A program made the position numbers and the translations under genes. From Gyromitra esculenta (lineage: Eukaryota > Ascomycota > Pezizomycetes > Pezizales > Discinaceae), in assembly GCA_038503075.1 (NCBI GenBank), contig JBCAML010000007.1, positions 1,240,001 through 1,304,000 of the forward strand: a stretch of 64,000 bases of DNA, read 5' to 3'. This document shows, in pieces, positions 36,548 to 47,589 of this stretch (positions are counted from its first letter, which is position 1; each line of letters opens with the position of its first letter). Under the pieces are notes generated by a model, which was not told where the DNA came from, searched no databases, and saw nothing but the letters and a program-made list of their open reading frames with translations.

Positions 36548-37162
36548 CTAGCTCAGCCCATAACCCTTTCTCCAACCCTCCATCACCCATTCCACGCCAT
36601 ACATATAAATGACTAATCTGATAACTGCAGGCCATCGAGCTTCATTAACACATCGCTCGCATTGGCAATCAAAACCAAATATACGCAGCAGCCGCTGTCT
36701 CCTCTTGAGCACATTCTCATATTTACCCCAATAGTAATAGCCACCCGTTATCTCTTGTCCTCGTCTGATATTCCTCAGAGTGAACCCCTCAAATTGGCTC
36801 GTGTGCTTGTTCCACCGCCACATGGCGTTCGGACTGCAACTATGATTGACTCTGCTGGTGTATTTGAAGATACCAAATTGGTCTCCAGAGGTGGGGATGC
36901 AGTTCGTGAACCAGCGTCCTTCGGGTGTAGGCTTCTTGGGACCACAGTATCGGTCGCTAAGCGTATGGAACCATCGCCAGGATTCAAGGTCGAGTGATAT
37001 ATATTTCTGGAGAAAGTCGCCTCGCGCCTCTGCGTGTAGGTCAAAATAATGGGATTGGAGAATGGGCGCCTCAGATAGGAATTTTGAGTTAGCCGGGATA
37101 TCTTGGGTCGCGAATAAGCCTTGCCCCATCCCATCGTGGGTAGGTTGTAATTTGTAAATCAT
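36548..37162 (-). CDS. Small SET-domain protein
   Basis: An unspliced minus-strand frame of 204 residues. SET landmarks in order are: GQGLFATQDIPANSKFLSE near the N-terminus (the usual G-x-G-L-F-A start), NHSCSPNA near residue 107 (the cofactor-binding NHS motif), GQEITGGYYYWGKY (the E-I-T...Y end of the fold) and the Cys-rich post-SET FDCQCERC. Such fungal proteins are predicted lysine methyltransferases; many act on unknown non-histone substrates. The protein is short: nothing precedes the SET fold and only about 35 residues follow the post-SET cysteines, so it contains little besides the catalytic fold. A further 3' exon cannot be excluded. It is convergent with the oxygenase gene. Confidence 0.82.
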   Translation of the reverse strand: MIYKLQPTHDGMGQGLFATQDIPANSKFLSEAPILQSHYFDLHAEARGDFLQKYISLDLESWRWFHTLSDRYCGPKKPTPEGRWFTNCIPTSGDQFGIFKYTSRVNHSCSPNAMWRWNKHTSQFEGFTLRNIRRGQEITGGYYYWGKYENVLKRRQRLLRIFGFDCQCERCVNEARWPAVIRLVIYMYGVEWVMEGWRKGYGLS

Positions 37163-38059
37163 TTTTGTTTAGGGAGGGTTTTGGATGTTTTTTTTTGCGA
37201 CGTTTTTCTTTTTCTTTTTCTTTTTTTTCTTTTTGGTACCGTTTAGAGGCTATTCCCGTGTGGCTGGGGAGTGTAGTTCGAGATGCTTCGTTTCGATGAT
37301 GATCACCGTAGGTTCTAGAAAAAAAATATCTTGCTATATATACGGCGGGTCTTGTTTTAGTTCCACGTTTGAGAAACAATGAAGAAACCCTTCCGCAAAC
37401 AAGCTGTTGGACACCTTTTAAAACCTTTGTCACCAACACCACACGTTCCCTCTACAAGGCATCGATGAAGCCACTACAGGTGCACTAAAAAGTTGTCTTT
37501 GACTGAGGTGCAGTCTGCCATTTCCACGTTCCGATTCAATAGCTGCAGATTATGGAAGTGGGTCTTTTGCTATCTTAGTGGAGAGTAAAAACTTAGCGAA
37601 TTTCTCCCTTTATATAAGCTTTTCAATAACAGAAACCTCTAAATCTACAATCTTCCTGCTGCTACATTTCCCGACCACCTTCGAAGTCATAGACGTAGGC
37701 TGATGAGTGGGTGTGGAGGAATCCACATTTAGTGGAGAACAAAGAACGGTAAAACGAGATGAGACAGATTAGGAAGTATTTTCCCTCACGATAAGCGATG
37801 ACAGGAACCTTTACATAAGCTCACGGTCCCACAGGGCTGACAAGTACATATGTAATTGCTTTTGATTGGAACTACACAATAAGTAGGTATGTCGATCAGG
37901 AGAGTACAAGGCTCTTAAGTAGCTGCTGAAATCATAAACAATAATATCGTAGGCCTTTAATATTGTCGAGCGATTAAACCGTCCATCATTGGCTCTTTGA
38001 TCTCCATGGATTCCTATTGGTCTTAGGTAAGACCTAGATCAAAAAAGTAAATTATTAGA
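37163..38059. other. SET-gene upstream region, no further gene
   Basis: A T/C-rich block just upstream of the SET gene (37190-37235; purine-rich on the coding strand) is its likely leader. The rest is AT-rich without a supportable frame. Confidence 0.45.
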
Positions 38060-38143
38060 TGAATCAGCCGGGAATCGAACCCGGGTCGGGCGCAAATCAT
38101 CTGTTGATGGCAAGCGCCCGTGATACCCCTACACCACTGAATC
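38060..38143 (-). tRNA. tRNA-Gly (anticodon GCC) with a 13-nt intron
   Basis: On the minus strand the acceptor GATTCAG pairs with CTGATTC and is followed by A as discriminator. The D arm is TGGTGTAGGGGTATCAC (A box). The anticodon stem GGCGC/GCGCC closes a loop beginning TTGCCA, so the anticodon is GCC (Gly), followed by about 13 extra bases before the last loop base. The T arm is CCCGGGTTCGATTCCCGG. Shifting the stem by one pair would give TGC (Ala), but the D-arm spacing and the overall match to eukaryotic tRNA-Gly favour Gly. Confidence 0.9.
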
Positions 38144-40733
38144 ATATGATGTAGTTATGGAAATGAGACTATATGGCGAGTGATTCCGCGGAGGAGAAAG
38201 GGTCTCCCCGCCAAAAGCAATAGGACTTGCCGACATAGTTATGTAGGTTTGTGAATATGCAATAGCAGAGGCATCAAGCCTATAACAAGGCTGTTGGCAT
38301 CCTAGCTATATCGTGGTGACACATCGTATTGTAAATAAAAAAATAAAAAAATAAAAAGACAATATATGTCTTATTTAACGCGCACGATAAAATATGCTGG
38401 AGTAAAGCTCCAGTGGAAGCTCCAACGGTGGAACGGTTCATATGTCACCGCTTCGGAGTTTTTCCCGGGGCCCCCAGGCTTGGGATCCAAAACACTTTCG
38501 GACCTTGGGCTCATCTGAGAGTTTTTATTCCGTTGCCTTCATTTCCCTACTATCGTATTTTATTACTAGAGTCGTAGCATAGTTTCTAGTGAGCATTCTG
38601 CTAGCTTTAGTCGCGAGAAAGTCGCTAAGAACGTCCTTAGATGGATAGGAGACTGGTGCAGCGGCCTTAGTGTCTTAGCATGGCCCTGAAATTATGTTGA
38701 AACGCGCTATTGTCGGCGGTCCCCGAGGCGGGGGATAGAAGGAAATCTGTGCTGGGTAGAAACAATCGCTGGAGTTACTTTTTCCGTATCATGGTACCGG
38801 TATCGTTGTGGAGGAACTTGAGCCGAAGATTTTCGCCAACTCTAGAAGGTAAAGGGGGGGCTACGTGGGTATTCGAGTGGATATCGAGGGGTGGTTGGGA
38901 AATTTACCTCAGCTTGTCGGAGTGTACCTTTTTGTGATGTGGAGGTCTAGAGAAAGTAGCGCGCCATCTTAAAGGTGTGACAGTAAGTTTATTGTATGAA
39001 TTAGGAGATACTCGGGGTTCGGATCGATTATTCAGTAGGGGATCTAACAGGGGCGTGTGGCCTATCTGTGATTGGGAATGAGAAGGCCATTGGTTTTATC
39101 GGAAAAGCATTATGTGATCAAGGATCTTAACCTCTATATTTTGCATTTAGCATCCTCTATAGTACAGGGAAACGGTGAAATCACTATAATACATGTAGTG
39201 CGACGACGTTAAGCTGTAAACAACGGATTAAACCAAAGACCATAAAGGAACACTGATGCTACTGTATTCTGTGCTTCTGCTATAGTTGCGATATGGCTGC
39301 TGTATATGGTGGCGCTCTCTGAGATCACTATGTCAGTTAATCTTACTAGTAATAAATAATACAGTACAATTGCTCTATAAGGATATGAAATTAGAGCAAT
39401 TGTGGGTCCTTATAGAGAAGGCCAGTACACACAAAGTAACCCTTGTCGAGACTAGGGATAATATCCTTACAAGGCGATTTCACTGTAATAATAATCCTTC
39501 ATACTTACATGCAGCCTGAAGGTTATGGCGAACTACTAGGCATCAGGTCCCAGTTTGGACACTGTAGCTGGAGAAACTGCCAAAACTGGTCCGACCCGAG
39601 GGTGGATATACCAGGGGAGGTAATCCTATCGGTATTGATATGAGGTGGTTCTGGTTTTGATTTTTATTCTAATAGGATATATCGTTGCGGTATTTCAATG
39701 AATTTTTCGAGCGAGATAGCGATTTTATTGTGATAATTTTTCTGGGGTCGTGTGAGCTAGGTAAGAATTTAATCATGATATATCACTCGTTGGCTGACAG
39801 CAATGGTGGGGTACTGGACCATTGTTGTGCCAACAGCGAGGGGACTAACACATGTAGTCTCGTGTCCAGCTCCAGCCCACGGTGAACAGCAACCAAGGCA
39901 GTAGGGGATGGGAACGAGCCTAGGGGACTAATTACCATATCCGTTCGATGTCCCACGGCAACCCTAACCCAATCAAAGCTCCCACATCTCCAGATAAATA
40001 CTCTCCTCCCAGAGCTCCTCCCTTCCCTTCTTTCATCACTCACCACCAACCCCATCCGCGAGCGTTCTCCACTGACGTGATCAGCTGGTCCTGGGAGTGT
40101 TCCTCCGACTTACCTTGCGATGACAAGCTATTCCGCACTCTCCACTGGCTATCACGAGATAGCGCAGCCCACTGCCCTCTCATCTGAGAACCTCTCGCTC
40201 TTTCACTCCCTCTACTCCCAGTGCCTTGTCCCAGTGTGATGACAGAACCCATACACAGATACAGTCTGCTCTAATAGCAATCCTGCACTGGGAAACTGTA
40301 GACTAATGGTTGAGCACGTCCTATTGAGCACCTAGTTTCCAATTTCTGTATACACTTTGAATTGTTTTTTTAGCGGTTCTAGAACTCAAATGCATTAGTA
40401 TGCATGAGGCACTCGCTAGATGTTATCGTCAGAACATAGCAAATACCGCGGTCTGCGCTCTACGACGAGTCATGTCCAGGTATATTCTAGGCTGCATCAC
40501 AAACCTCTTCTTGGTTGGATGGATTTAGGTAGTTTAATACAATCATTATTTTCCATTGCCTTGTTTTCTCTCTTGTGGTCGGTGTTTGTGATTCTTTTTT
40601 TGCTCAGTTAAAAATTACAGAAGCAACAGCAGCAGCGATATAGACAAATGTACATAAGAATTACCATATCAAACGATCCGCTATACATAACACATCCAGG
40701 GAAAGGACAAAAAAAAATGAAATGAAATAAAAC
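38144..40733. other. Spacer without recognised genes
   Basis: A/T runs (AATAAAAAAATAAAAAAATAAAAAG at about 38334-38358) follow the tRNA. Frames at 38710-38937, 39286-39519, 39783-40055 and 39948-40187 have no recognisable motif. The end of the stretch is the 3' flank of the molybdenum-cofactor gene. Confidence 0.45.
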
Positions 40734-43012
40734 CTACTCCACAAACTCCCCACTCCTTCCACCCACCTTCCTCGTAACCCTGCACTCACCGAGCACCATC
40801 CTCTTATCCACCGCCTTACACATATCCACGACTGTCAACCCCGCGCCCATCACTGCCGTCAACGCCTCCATCTCAACGCCTGTCTGTCCCGTACATTCGA
40901 CGGTAGCCTCAATCTGTACGTATCCATATCCCTTTTCACCCCCGTCCTCCACATCGACAGCGACCGAAACCCCAGATATTAGGATCGGATGACATAGTGG
41001 TATGATTTCGGGACACTTCTTAACGGCCATTATTCCGGCGACCCTTGCGACGCCGAGGGCGTCGCCTTTCTTGAGCGCGTTGGTGCGGATTAACTGTAGC
41101 GGTGTTGGGTTCGAGAAGTAGACGCGGCCCACAGCGGTGGCGGAACGTGAGGTTGTGGCTTTAGAGGTGATTTTGACCATGTGGGCGTCGCCGGTGGGGG
41201 TGAGGTGGGTTAGTTTTGGTTGGTCTGGGGCGGCGGGATGTAGGTTTGGGAGTGGGGCGGCGGAAGAGGGTTGAGCGAGCGGAGATGGAGAGGACGGGAG
41301 GGTCTTGTTGGTAGAGTAGGCGCGGAGTTGAGCGTAGGGTGAAGATGAAGGTATCAGATTTGAAGAAATGCTAGAGCCCCGAATGATAGCTGGTGATGAT
41401 GGTGATGATGGCGATGATGATGATGAGAACAATGATCCACCCTTCCCCATACCCCCCATACCTAGAACGCCGAAAAAGGGATTCCCACACCGCACAGTCC
41501 CGCTATCTATATACATTCGTCAACCGCCAGGCTATTTGTCACCAAGTAGACGAGCCTGGAAAGCGGAGGAGAGAACCTACCCACCGATTAAGATCATCGG
41601 GCGATTCTTCATATTCTCCAGCTCCCCCATACCAGCATGCTTCTCCTTCTTCCGTCCAACAGCTATTCCAACCACCCCCAACAGCTCCCGCTCCATCTCC
41701 GCCCTCTCGCCCTCCCCCACCGCAGCTTCCCGGTCTCGGAACTTCCGCATCATGTCCCTCAGCGACACCTCCGCATCGCCGAACAAACACACCTTCAGAT
41801 TCCCATCGCCGGTGATTCGCAGCCTATTACAGGTTCCGCAGAAATTATGCGTCATGCTCGTGATGAACCCGACTGTGCCTTTATACCCCGGCACATGCCA
41901 GGTCTTACTCGTGTCGTTCGGCCGCTGAGCGGTGAGTTTCTGCAGCGTCGGATGCGTTTTGTGGATTATGTCGACCATGGATGCGTACGAGACCATCTTC
42001 TTCTTGTTCCACTTGTTGCCGTCGAAGGGCATGTACTCGATGAAGCGCACTTCGATAGGCTTATCGCGCGTCATCTCGACGAACGAGGCGATCTCAGTAT
42101 CGTTGAGACCGGCCATGATCACGCAGTTGAGCTTGACCTGCAGGTTGGGGTACGACAGTGCCGTATCGACTGTTTTGAGGACCTGTTCTAACCCTATAGT
42201 ATAGAACACAACATTAACCGTTGCCCGCAGAGGGTGAGGGGAGGGGGGAGGGATATACCCTTCCGTCTAGTCATGAACTCGAATTTCCACGGATCCAGCG
42301 TATCCAGACTTAAATTCAACCCCGTCAAGCCTGCCTCCACCATCCTTGGCAGCTTGCGGTTCAGCGCAATCCCATTGCTCGTCATACACACCTCCTTCAG
42401 CCCCATACTACGCATCTTCCCGAGTTCCTCCACCAGCTCGACAATGTCTTTGCGCACCGTCGGCTCGCCACCCGTTAGCCGTATTTTGGTGACGCCTTGG
42501 GCGACGAACAGTCGTGCGATTTCGAGGATCTCGGGGGTGGAGAGGAGGTGTGCGGGCGGCGACAGAGTGACACCTTCCTCCGGCATACAGTAAAGACCTG
42601 TATATACTCTAATTAATAAAAATAAAATAAAATAAAAATAAAAGAGTAAAAAAGCATCTATAGCTAGCTTATAAAAGGAAGTTGTAGGATCCATACATCG
42701 TAGGTTACATCGTTCCGTTACAGAGATCCTGAGATATGTATGTTGCCGCCCGAACCCGTCTGTAAGGAACTCTGAAAACGGTTTTGCATACTTGAGCTGC
42801 TCGAGTCGCTGAGACGCTGGTTTTTCAGCGTGTGGGACCTTGGACGTGGGCGGCGGCGGCGGATGTAGTAGTTCGCCGTCTTCTTCAACAGCAAGGGTTC
42901 TGGTCGCAATGAATCGGCGTTGCAGAGGAGAGGCTCTGGCATTGAGTCCGTGCAGGGACCGTCCAGCCGAGAAGAGGCGCGCACGAGAACACCGCGATAG
43001 TGTTGATGCCAT
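40734..43012 (-). CDS. cnxABC: Molybdenum-cofactor precursor synthase, MoaA-MoaC fusion (MOCS1-like)
   Basis: Minus-strand exons 43012-42697, 42597-42259, 42193-41581 and 41502-40734 give 678 residues. The MoaA half is a radical-SAM GTP 3',8-cyclase; the MoaC half makes cyclic pyranopterin monophosphate, the first molybdopterin precursor. The first Fe-S motif, [13 protein letters not shown], is split by intron 1 and restored on joining. The second cluster is FCGTCNRLR with a third Cys 13 residues on. The MoaA part ends NRPMILIGG. MoaC motifs are [13 protein letters not shown] and [20 protein letters not shown] with the catalytic Lys/His region. Between the halves is a Ser/Pro-rich linker with an RAYST sequence like a mitochondrial cleavage site. 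The N-terminal 40 residues are Arg/Ser-rich, probably a mitochondrial presequence. If the last intron is retained, translation ends right after Gly-Gly (TAG at 41577-41579), as in animal MOCS1A. The last intron's acceptor is the least certain junction. Confidence 0.9.
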
Positions 43013-43655
43013 TATGAAGTATTCCTACAAGAGATGGTGAGACGAGAGGTTGTGGGGGGGGGGGAATTGGGGAGAGGGAGGGGAGGGGATATGTAACTTG
43101 GTGATGGAGGGGCAAAGAGTGGGGTCACACAAGTCAGAGCAGCAGTTCGAGATATCCAACCCACGGATTACCTACTCTAACTACCCTCCTGCATGAATTC
43201 ACGGCCGTGGGCGGATATCGTGCAGCTTATCGATGTCTGCTAATTGCAATGGTGCATGCCAAGAAGCCCCATCCCTTCCCAGCCCCGAAAGTCCTCTAGT
43301 TCCGCCGCATTCCGGGGGTGCAGTGGGAGGGGGTCTCCTACCCGGAGATCTCTTCCAGCGAGTGTTCATAGACCGCACTGTGGTTTGGGCCTATCGTGGG
43401 AAAGCGGTGACAGGAAGAGTGGTGAAAAAGAAAGCTGAACTTCCGAATGTGAGTTCTTCCTCTTCGGCTATCGGCGGAATCCACGTTGGTACCAATGATC
43501 GACACCGTGCGTAAATATTGGCAATATAAACCCTGATATACCTGCAGTTAAAACAATTCATATCGTACTTTTGGTGTAGGTATCTAATATACAAGTCTCT
43601 AAATTCTAGCTCTCGTAAAAAGCCCTCCTTTGGTTTGCTCCTTTCCCTTGTGCCT
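43013..43655. promoter_or_regulatory. Spacer between PUS7 3' end and the cofactor gene promoter
   Basis: Both neighbours are on the minus strand, so this holds the 3' end of PUS7 and the promoter of the MoaA-MoaC gene. A run of G on the plus strand (43055-43064; C on the coding strand) and pyrimidine-rich coding-strand sequence (43040-43095) lie just upstream of its start. A plus-strand open frame at 43233-43514 has no known motif. Confidence 0.4.
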
Positions 43656-46021
43656 TTATCTGCTAAACTCTGGTTTATACGCCCTGATACCCTCCCTCAT
43701 GAGCTCTCGGAGCGCCATAGTAGCATATGTGCTGGTTCCCAACTTCAACCTTAGCACAACTGCCATTTTTTCCTCTTCCTCCTTAACCACCTCATCAACC
43801 TCCATCTTATCCTCCGCCTCCGCCTCTCCTTTCTCTCCCGTTTCCGCCTTCTCCTCCCCTACCTTCCCTGCCGCCTCCAAGATCTCCAAATCCGTACTAA
43901 CAACCTGCTCCAATCCTCTGTACCTCTTGATCTCGCACTCACATCCCCCATCCAAGAAGCCCGCAACAATCTTCCTATATCCACCTGGCAAACTATACTC
44001 CCTCTGACTCCTCCTCATATCCAACGGATCCAACCCGTGTTCCTTCATGACGCTCTGATACACCTCTAATAATCCATTCTGCGGGTAAACAACATCCCAC
44101 CCCGGGGTAGGCAACACTATATCCCGCATAGTATACTTCCCACTCTCCACCTCCTCACGACTCAATGGTCTCGCCCTCGCAAATTCCTCACCCTCGCGAG
44201 GCCGTCCCGTAGTTTTCTCAGCCGGTAAATTAACCACAATCTCACCGTCCTGATCCACCTCGTCCGAAACATCAAGCTTCGCATCCGGCACAATAAGCAC
44301 CAGATCACCCTCCTGCACCATGGCGCCCATCCTGATACGCGCAGAGACAACATGGTTCCATACGTAGCTCTGATACGCGTGTGAATACATCGTGCGGAGG
44401 TTCCGCGGCACCGCCTGGAGCGCACCGAGGTAGTCGAGACCACCGCCTTTACCGTCGCCGGAATTGCCGCGCTCGGATAGGAAGCGCAGGATCGTGTTCT
44501 CGGCGAGATACTTCCGTGGGATAGCATCAGCCGCTTTAGCAATATCGTGGTCTCTGAGGAACAGCGCGCATGCTTCGGCGCGCGCACGGTCGTCCTGGTT
44601 TATCGCAGCGCCGGTGGAATCGAGCAGCGCCGTATCGTAATCGAGGATCTTCTCGACCGCGGTGCGCCATGAGCCGAGAAGGAGCTGAACACCAACTTCC
44701 CAAGTGCCAGCAGAGAAAGAGCCGAATCGCTGCAAACCAAAGTAATTGATGAAACCCTTCTCACGAACGCGGCCCACCGCGCTTCTAACAACCTCTTCCA
44801 GCCCCTCCGTCCCCTCCCCATCTATAGTTTCGCATTCCCGGAGCGTAATACAGAATTCGTTACCACCCAAATCGCCAAGCTCGAGCCCATACCGCTTATA
44901 CTCGAAATCCCCGACCCGAATCCCAACGTGGAACCCATCCTCACCACCTTCGTTCAGCGCCGCGAGTTTTTCAGCCCTGACCCGGAACGCCGAACACCGC
45001 TGCACCGTCACCGCGCGCCGGTCTTTCGTCCCCGCGAAGCCAAACACACTCTTCTTGCCCTTCCCCGTGCGTAGGAGCCGGCCCAGCAGCCCCACGGCCT
45101 GCATCGTGTCCCGGTTCTCTTTGTATAGCAAAAAGTGGCAGAACTCGCCGCCGAGATCTTCGAATTTCTCCGTGGGGTTGGCATGGTTCTTGCCCCCGCG
45201 GTTTCCGCGGCGCTTTTCGGGACGGGCGGTGGTGGTGCGGGAGGAAGGGGTGGCGGCCTGGATGCGGATCTGGCCTTCGGCTTCGCCGGTGAGGGTTTGG
45301 GTTTCGAGTTTGGAGGAGAAGAGGCGGCGGATGAGGGCGTGGAGGGTTGAGCGGGCTTCCTTGGATAGGATGAGGGGGGTTGTTATTGATGTTGTGGGGA
45401 GTGTGGGGGATGTGGAGAGGGTGTTGTACAGCGTTGTGCAGAAGTCTGTTACTTCGGCGGAGGTGAGGGATGTTAATGTTGCGGCGTCTTCGAGGGAAAG
45501 CTGGAGAGTGTTAGTGTTATGCTGCGGTGATTGAGGGTGGGGCGGGGGGAAGGGATCGGATACTCTAAGTTCTGTAATTGGAGCTGGAATGGGAGTTTCT
45601 GCTTCGGGCTGCTTTGTAGATTCTTCGGTTTGCTTCACCGGCTTGGTGTTCCCGCTTGCGGCGTTGGAGTTCTTTTTCCCTCGCCCTTTGTATTCCAGAT
45701 TTGTTAAATGCACGACATTGCCCGCTTCGTCAATCTCATTGACTAGGAAATCCGTGTATCTATCAGTCCATTGTCTCAAAAATCAGCAATCACTCTCTCC
45801 CTACTCCATTACTCAAATCCAAACCATACATACCTCTGCTTCAAAATCCCACGCCATCCCTTTGCGTCCGGGTCAATATACTCGGTAATGCCCATGGCAC
45901 GCTCTAAGTCGGTCTGCGAGAGTGTTTGAGTCTGCGCAGGCGTCGGAGTTGGGGCTGATCCAGGGGCCTCGAGTCTGACCCGTTTAGCGGGCGGAGGGTG
46001 GAGAGGTGAAGTTTCTGACAT
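43656..46021 (-). CDS. PUS7: tRNA/RNA pseudouridine synthase Pus7 (TruD family)
   Basis: Minus-strand exons 46021-45834 and 45774-43656 (intron 59 bp) give 768 residues. Pus7 converts uridine to pseudouridine in tRNA (position 13 and pre-tRNA-Tyr 35), U2 snRNA and mRNAs. The TruD active-site motif FGFAGTKDRRAVTVQ, with the catalytic Asp in GTKD near residue 310, and the later family block INYFGLQRFG are both present, followed by the TruD insert domain and the LYxxPGWD-like block (VLPTPGWDVVYPQNG). The start ATG at 46021 sits in a good context (CACAATGTC). The frame runs further upstream but only from a TTG. An (ACC)n run on the coding strand precedes it. Low-complexity insertions (Glu/Lys-rich near residue 725, Pro/Gln-rich near 120) make it longer than yeast Pus7 (676 residues). 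Confidence 0.93.
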
Positions 46022-46938
46022 TGTGGTGGTGGTGGTGGTGGTGGTGAGGTTTGCAGGTGAGGGAGGGATGGTGGGGGTTGTGGTGGGATGATTTCTGGTG
46101 CTTCTGGCGTGGGAGTTGCTGCGGCCGGGTAAAGTTGGGAATCGCGACAATTGGGGGTTTACATGAGAGAGACTGCGGCCTGGATGCTTTTTGGCTCTGG
46201 TTGGGGTTTGGAGGGGGTTTCGGGGGTTCGGGGGTTTATGGGTGTCGTTGTTTTCATGGTTGGGATTTGCAATGCGGCTCTGCGGTAGAGACCACAGAGA
46301 GATAAAACTATCAACCCTTCAATTCTCCCCAGAACAATAGGTTTGGAAGAAAATACTAATACTAACACTAACATCGCGGCATTGTTTGGAAGAAAAGAGA
46401 TCCCCTGGTATCTTGGATCATCACATTCTCGGCGGGTTGCTGCACATAGCACAGCAGGTGTGGTACTATGGGTATCTGGTCCATGAGAAGATCTCTAGAT
46501 CTCTTATATTCACATTATCGACTTTTGACTTGCAAGCTATAGTGATTTGGCTCCTGCGTGAGGGGCTCGCTATACTTCGAGCCGGCTCCCTTACCTCTAA
46601 CAAGTTCTAGAAATCCCCTGGCCGCAGTCACGGTTTATCACTCAACGCATGTGCACCCCACCACTGGTATTTATTAATATTACTAGACAGCGAAGCTTTA
46701 AAGGCACCGGAGGGGAACTTTCTTTCCGCGTAATCCTTATTTTTTCCCTAGTCATAAAAAAATTGGGATCTCCGCCCAACTCTCATTGTATGTACTGCGA
46801 GCTAGCTGCGCGGCCAAATACTCATATGGACAAATACCTCTATTCTTGGATTCCTCGAGAACAAAATAAACTGCAACAAAACCATACACAATATATACTT
46901 AGACATATCTACTTTACTCATCTACCTGAGCAATCGAA
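46022..46938. other. PUS7 promoter and carbonic anhydrase 3' flank
   Basis: A (GGT)8-like run lies at 46023-46048 (ACC on the coding strand of PUS7), in the PUS7 leader. Farther on the sequence becomes AT-rich; no open frame here can be supported as a gene. The right end, close to 46939, is the 3' end of the carbonic anhydrase gene. Confidence 0.45.
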
Positions 46939-47589
46939 TCAATAGTCAATCTTCCTAGCCCTCCCAGTCTCCAACTCATGCACGTATCCAGAAACGACAA
47001 TACCCGCCTTCACCAACGGATGATCTCTCAGATACTGCACATCCTCCCTAAGACACCTTTCCAGTCCTTCGTCATCCGTCTCCCCCGGCCTCCCAAACCC
47101 ACCAAGGAAATACTCCGTCGCCGCGAACGGCGCCGAATCTTTCCATGGCCCGCCGCAGGACTCGGTGTTGTTGAGGATCGGACGGATACTTGCATCAGTC
47201 ACGGTTAAGCCTGCACAATCTATAATCCACCGTTACCACAGCTCTCTCTAAAAAACAACAACTAAGAAGCAACTGGAAGAAGGAGAAGAGGAAGGTGGGA
47301 ATAACATACGACTATGATGCACCACCATAATCTCTTTCACCCCAGCCAAAATCTGCGCAATCAACACGCTCCGCATAACAGGACGGGGACGTCCTCCAGC
47401 GCACCGGATCACACCTGCTTGGGTCCCGCCTGCGCCGACGCCGAGGCCGAATATCTCTTCGATGTTGATGCGGGGATCCATACATGCTATGATGAGGCAC
47501 TCGCCAAATATCTCTTTGGAGACTGTGTTATGGCTGGCGGGACGGGTGGCGACGTAGTGCGCGTTGTTTGCGAGGAGGGCTGCGCTCAT
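46939..47589 (-). CDS. Short beta-class carbonic anhydrase
   Basis: Minus-strand exons 47589-47310 and 47219-46939 (intron 90 bp, donor GTATGT, acceptor GATTATAG) give 186 residues. The enzyme interconverts CO2 and bicarbonate with a zinc ion. The first zinc/catalytic motif is ACMDPRIN (Cys36, Asp38, Arg40); VIRCAGGR follows, and the second zinc motif HSHCAGLTVTD is created exactly by this splice choice. An acceptor 8 bases downstream would delete the Cys, so the upstream one is preferred. Most family members have H-T-D-C-G; here the residues between His and Cys are Ser-His and an extra Ala follows. Length fits the short (about 160-190 residue) bacterial/fungal type, without the long N-terminus of fungal Nce103. 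There is no targeting sequence, so it is probably cytosolic. Confidence 0.85.

Noticed and set aside
41368..41928. 186-codon plus frame
   Set aside because: Antisense to the MoaA-MoaC gene, whose two domains are well supported on the minus strand.
43233..43514. 93-codon plus frame between PUS7 and the cofactor gene
   Set aside because: Lies in the short promoter/3' spacer of two minus-strand genes; no motif and odd composition.
44746..45534. 262-codon plus frame
   Set aside because: Antisense shadow of PUS7; Ser/Pro/Arg-rich as expected for the complement of a GC-biased gene.
46022..46150. 43-residue N-terminal extension of PUS7 with poly-Thr
   Set aside because: The extended frame starts at TTG and its poly-Thr is the (ACC)n leader repeat; the ATG at 46021 has a good context.
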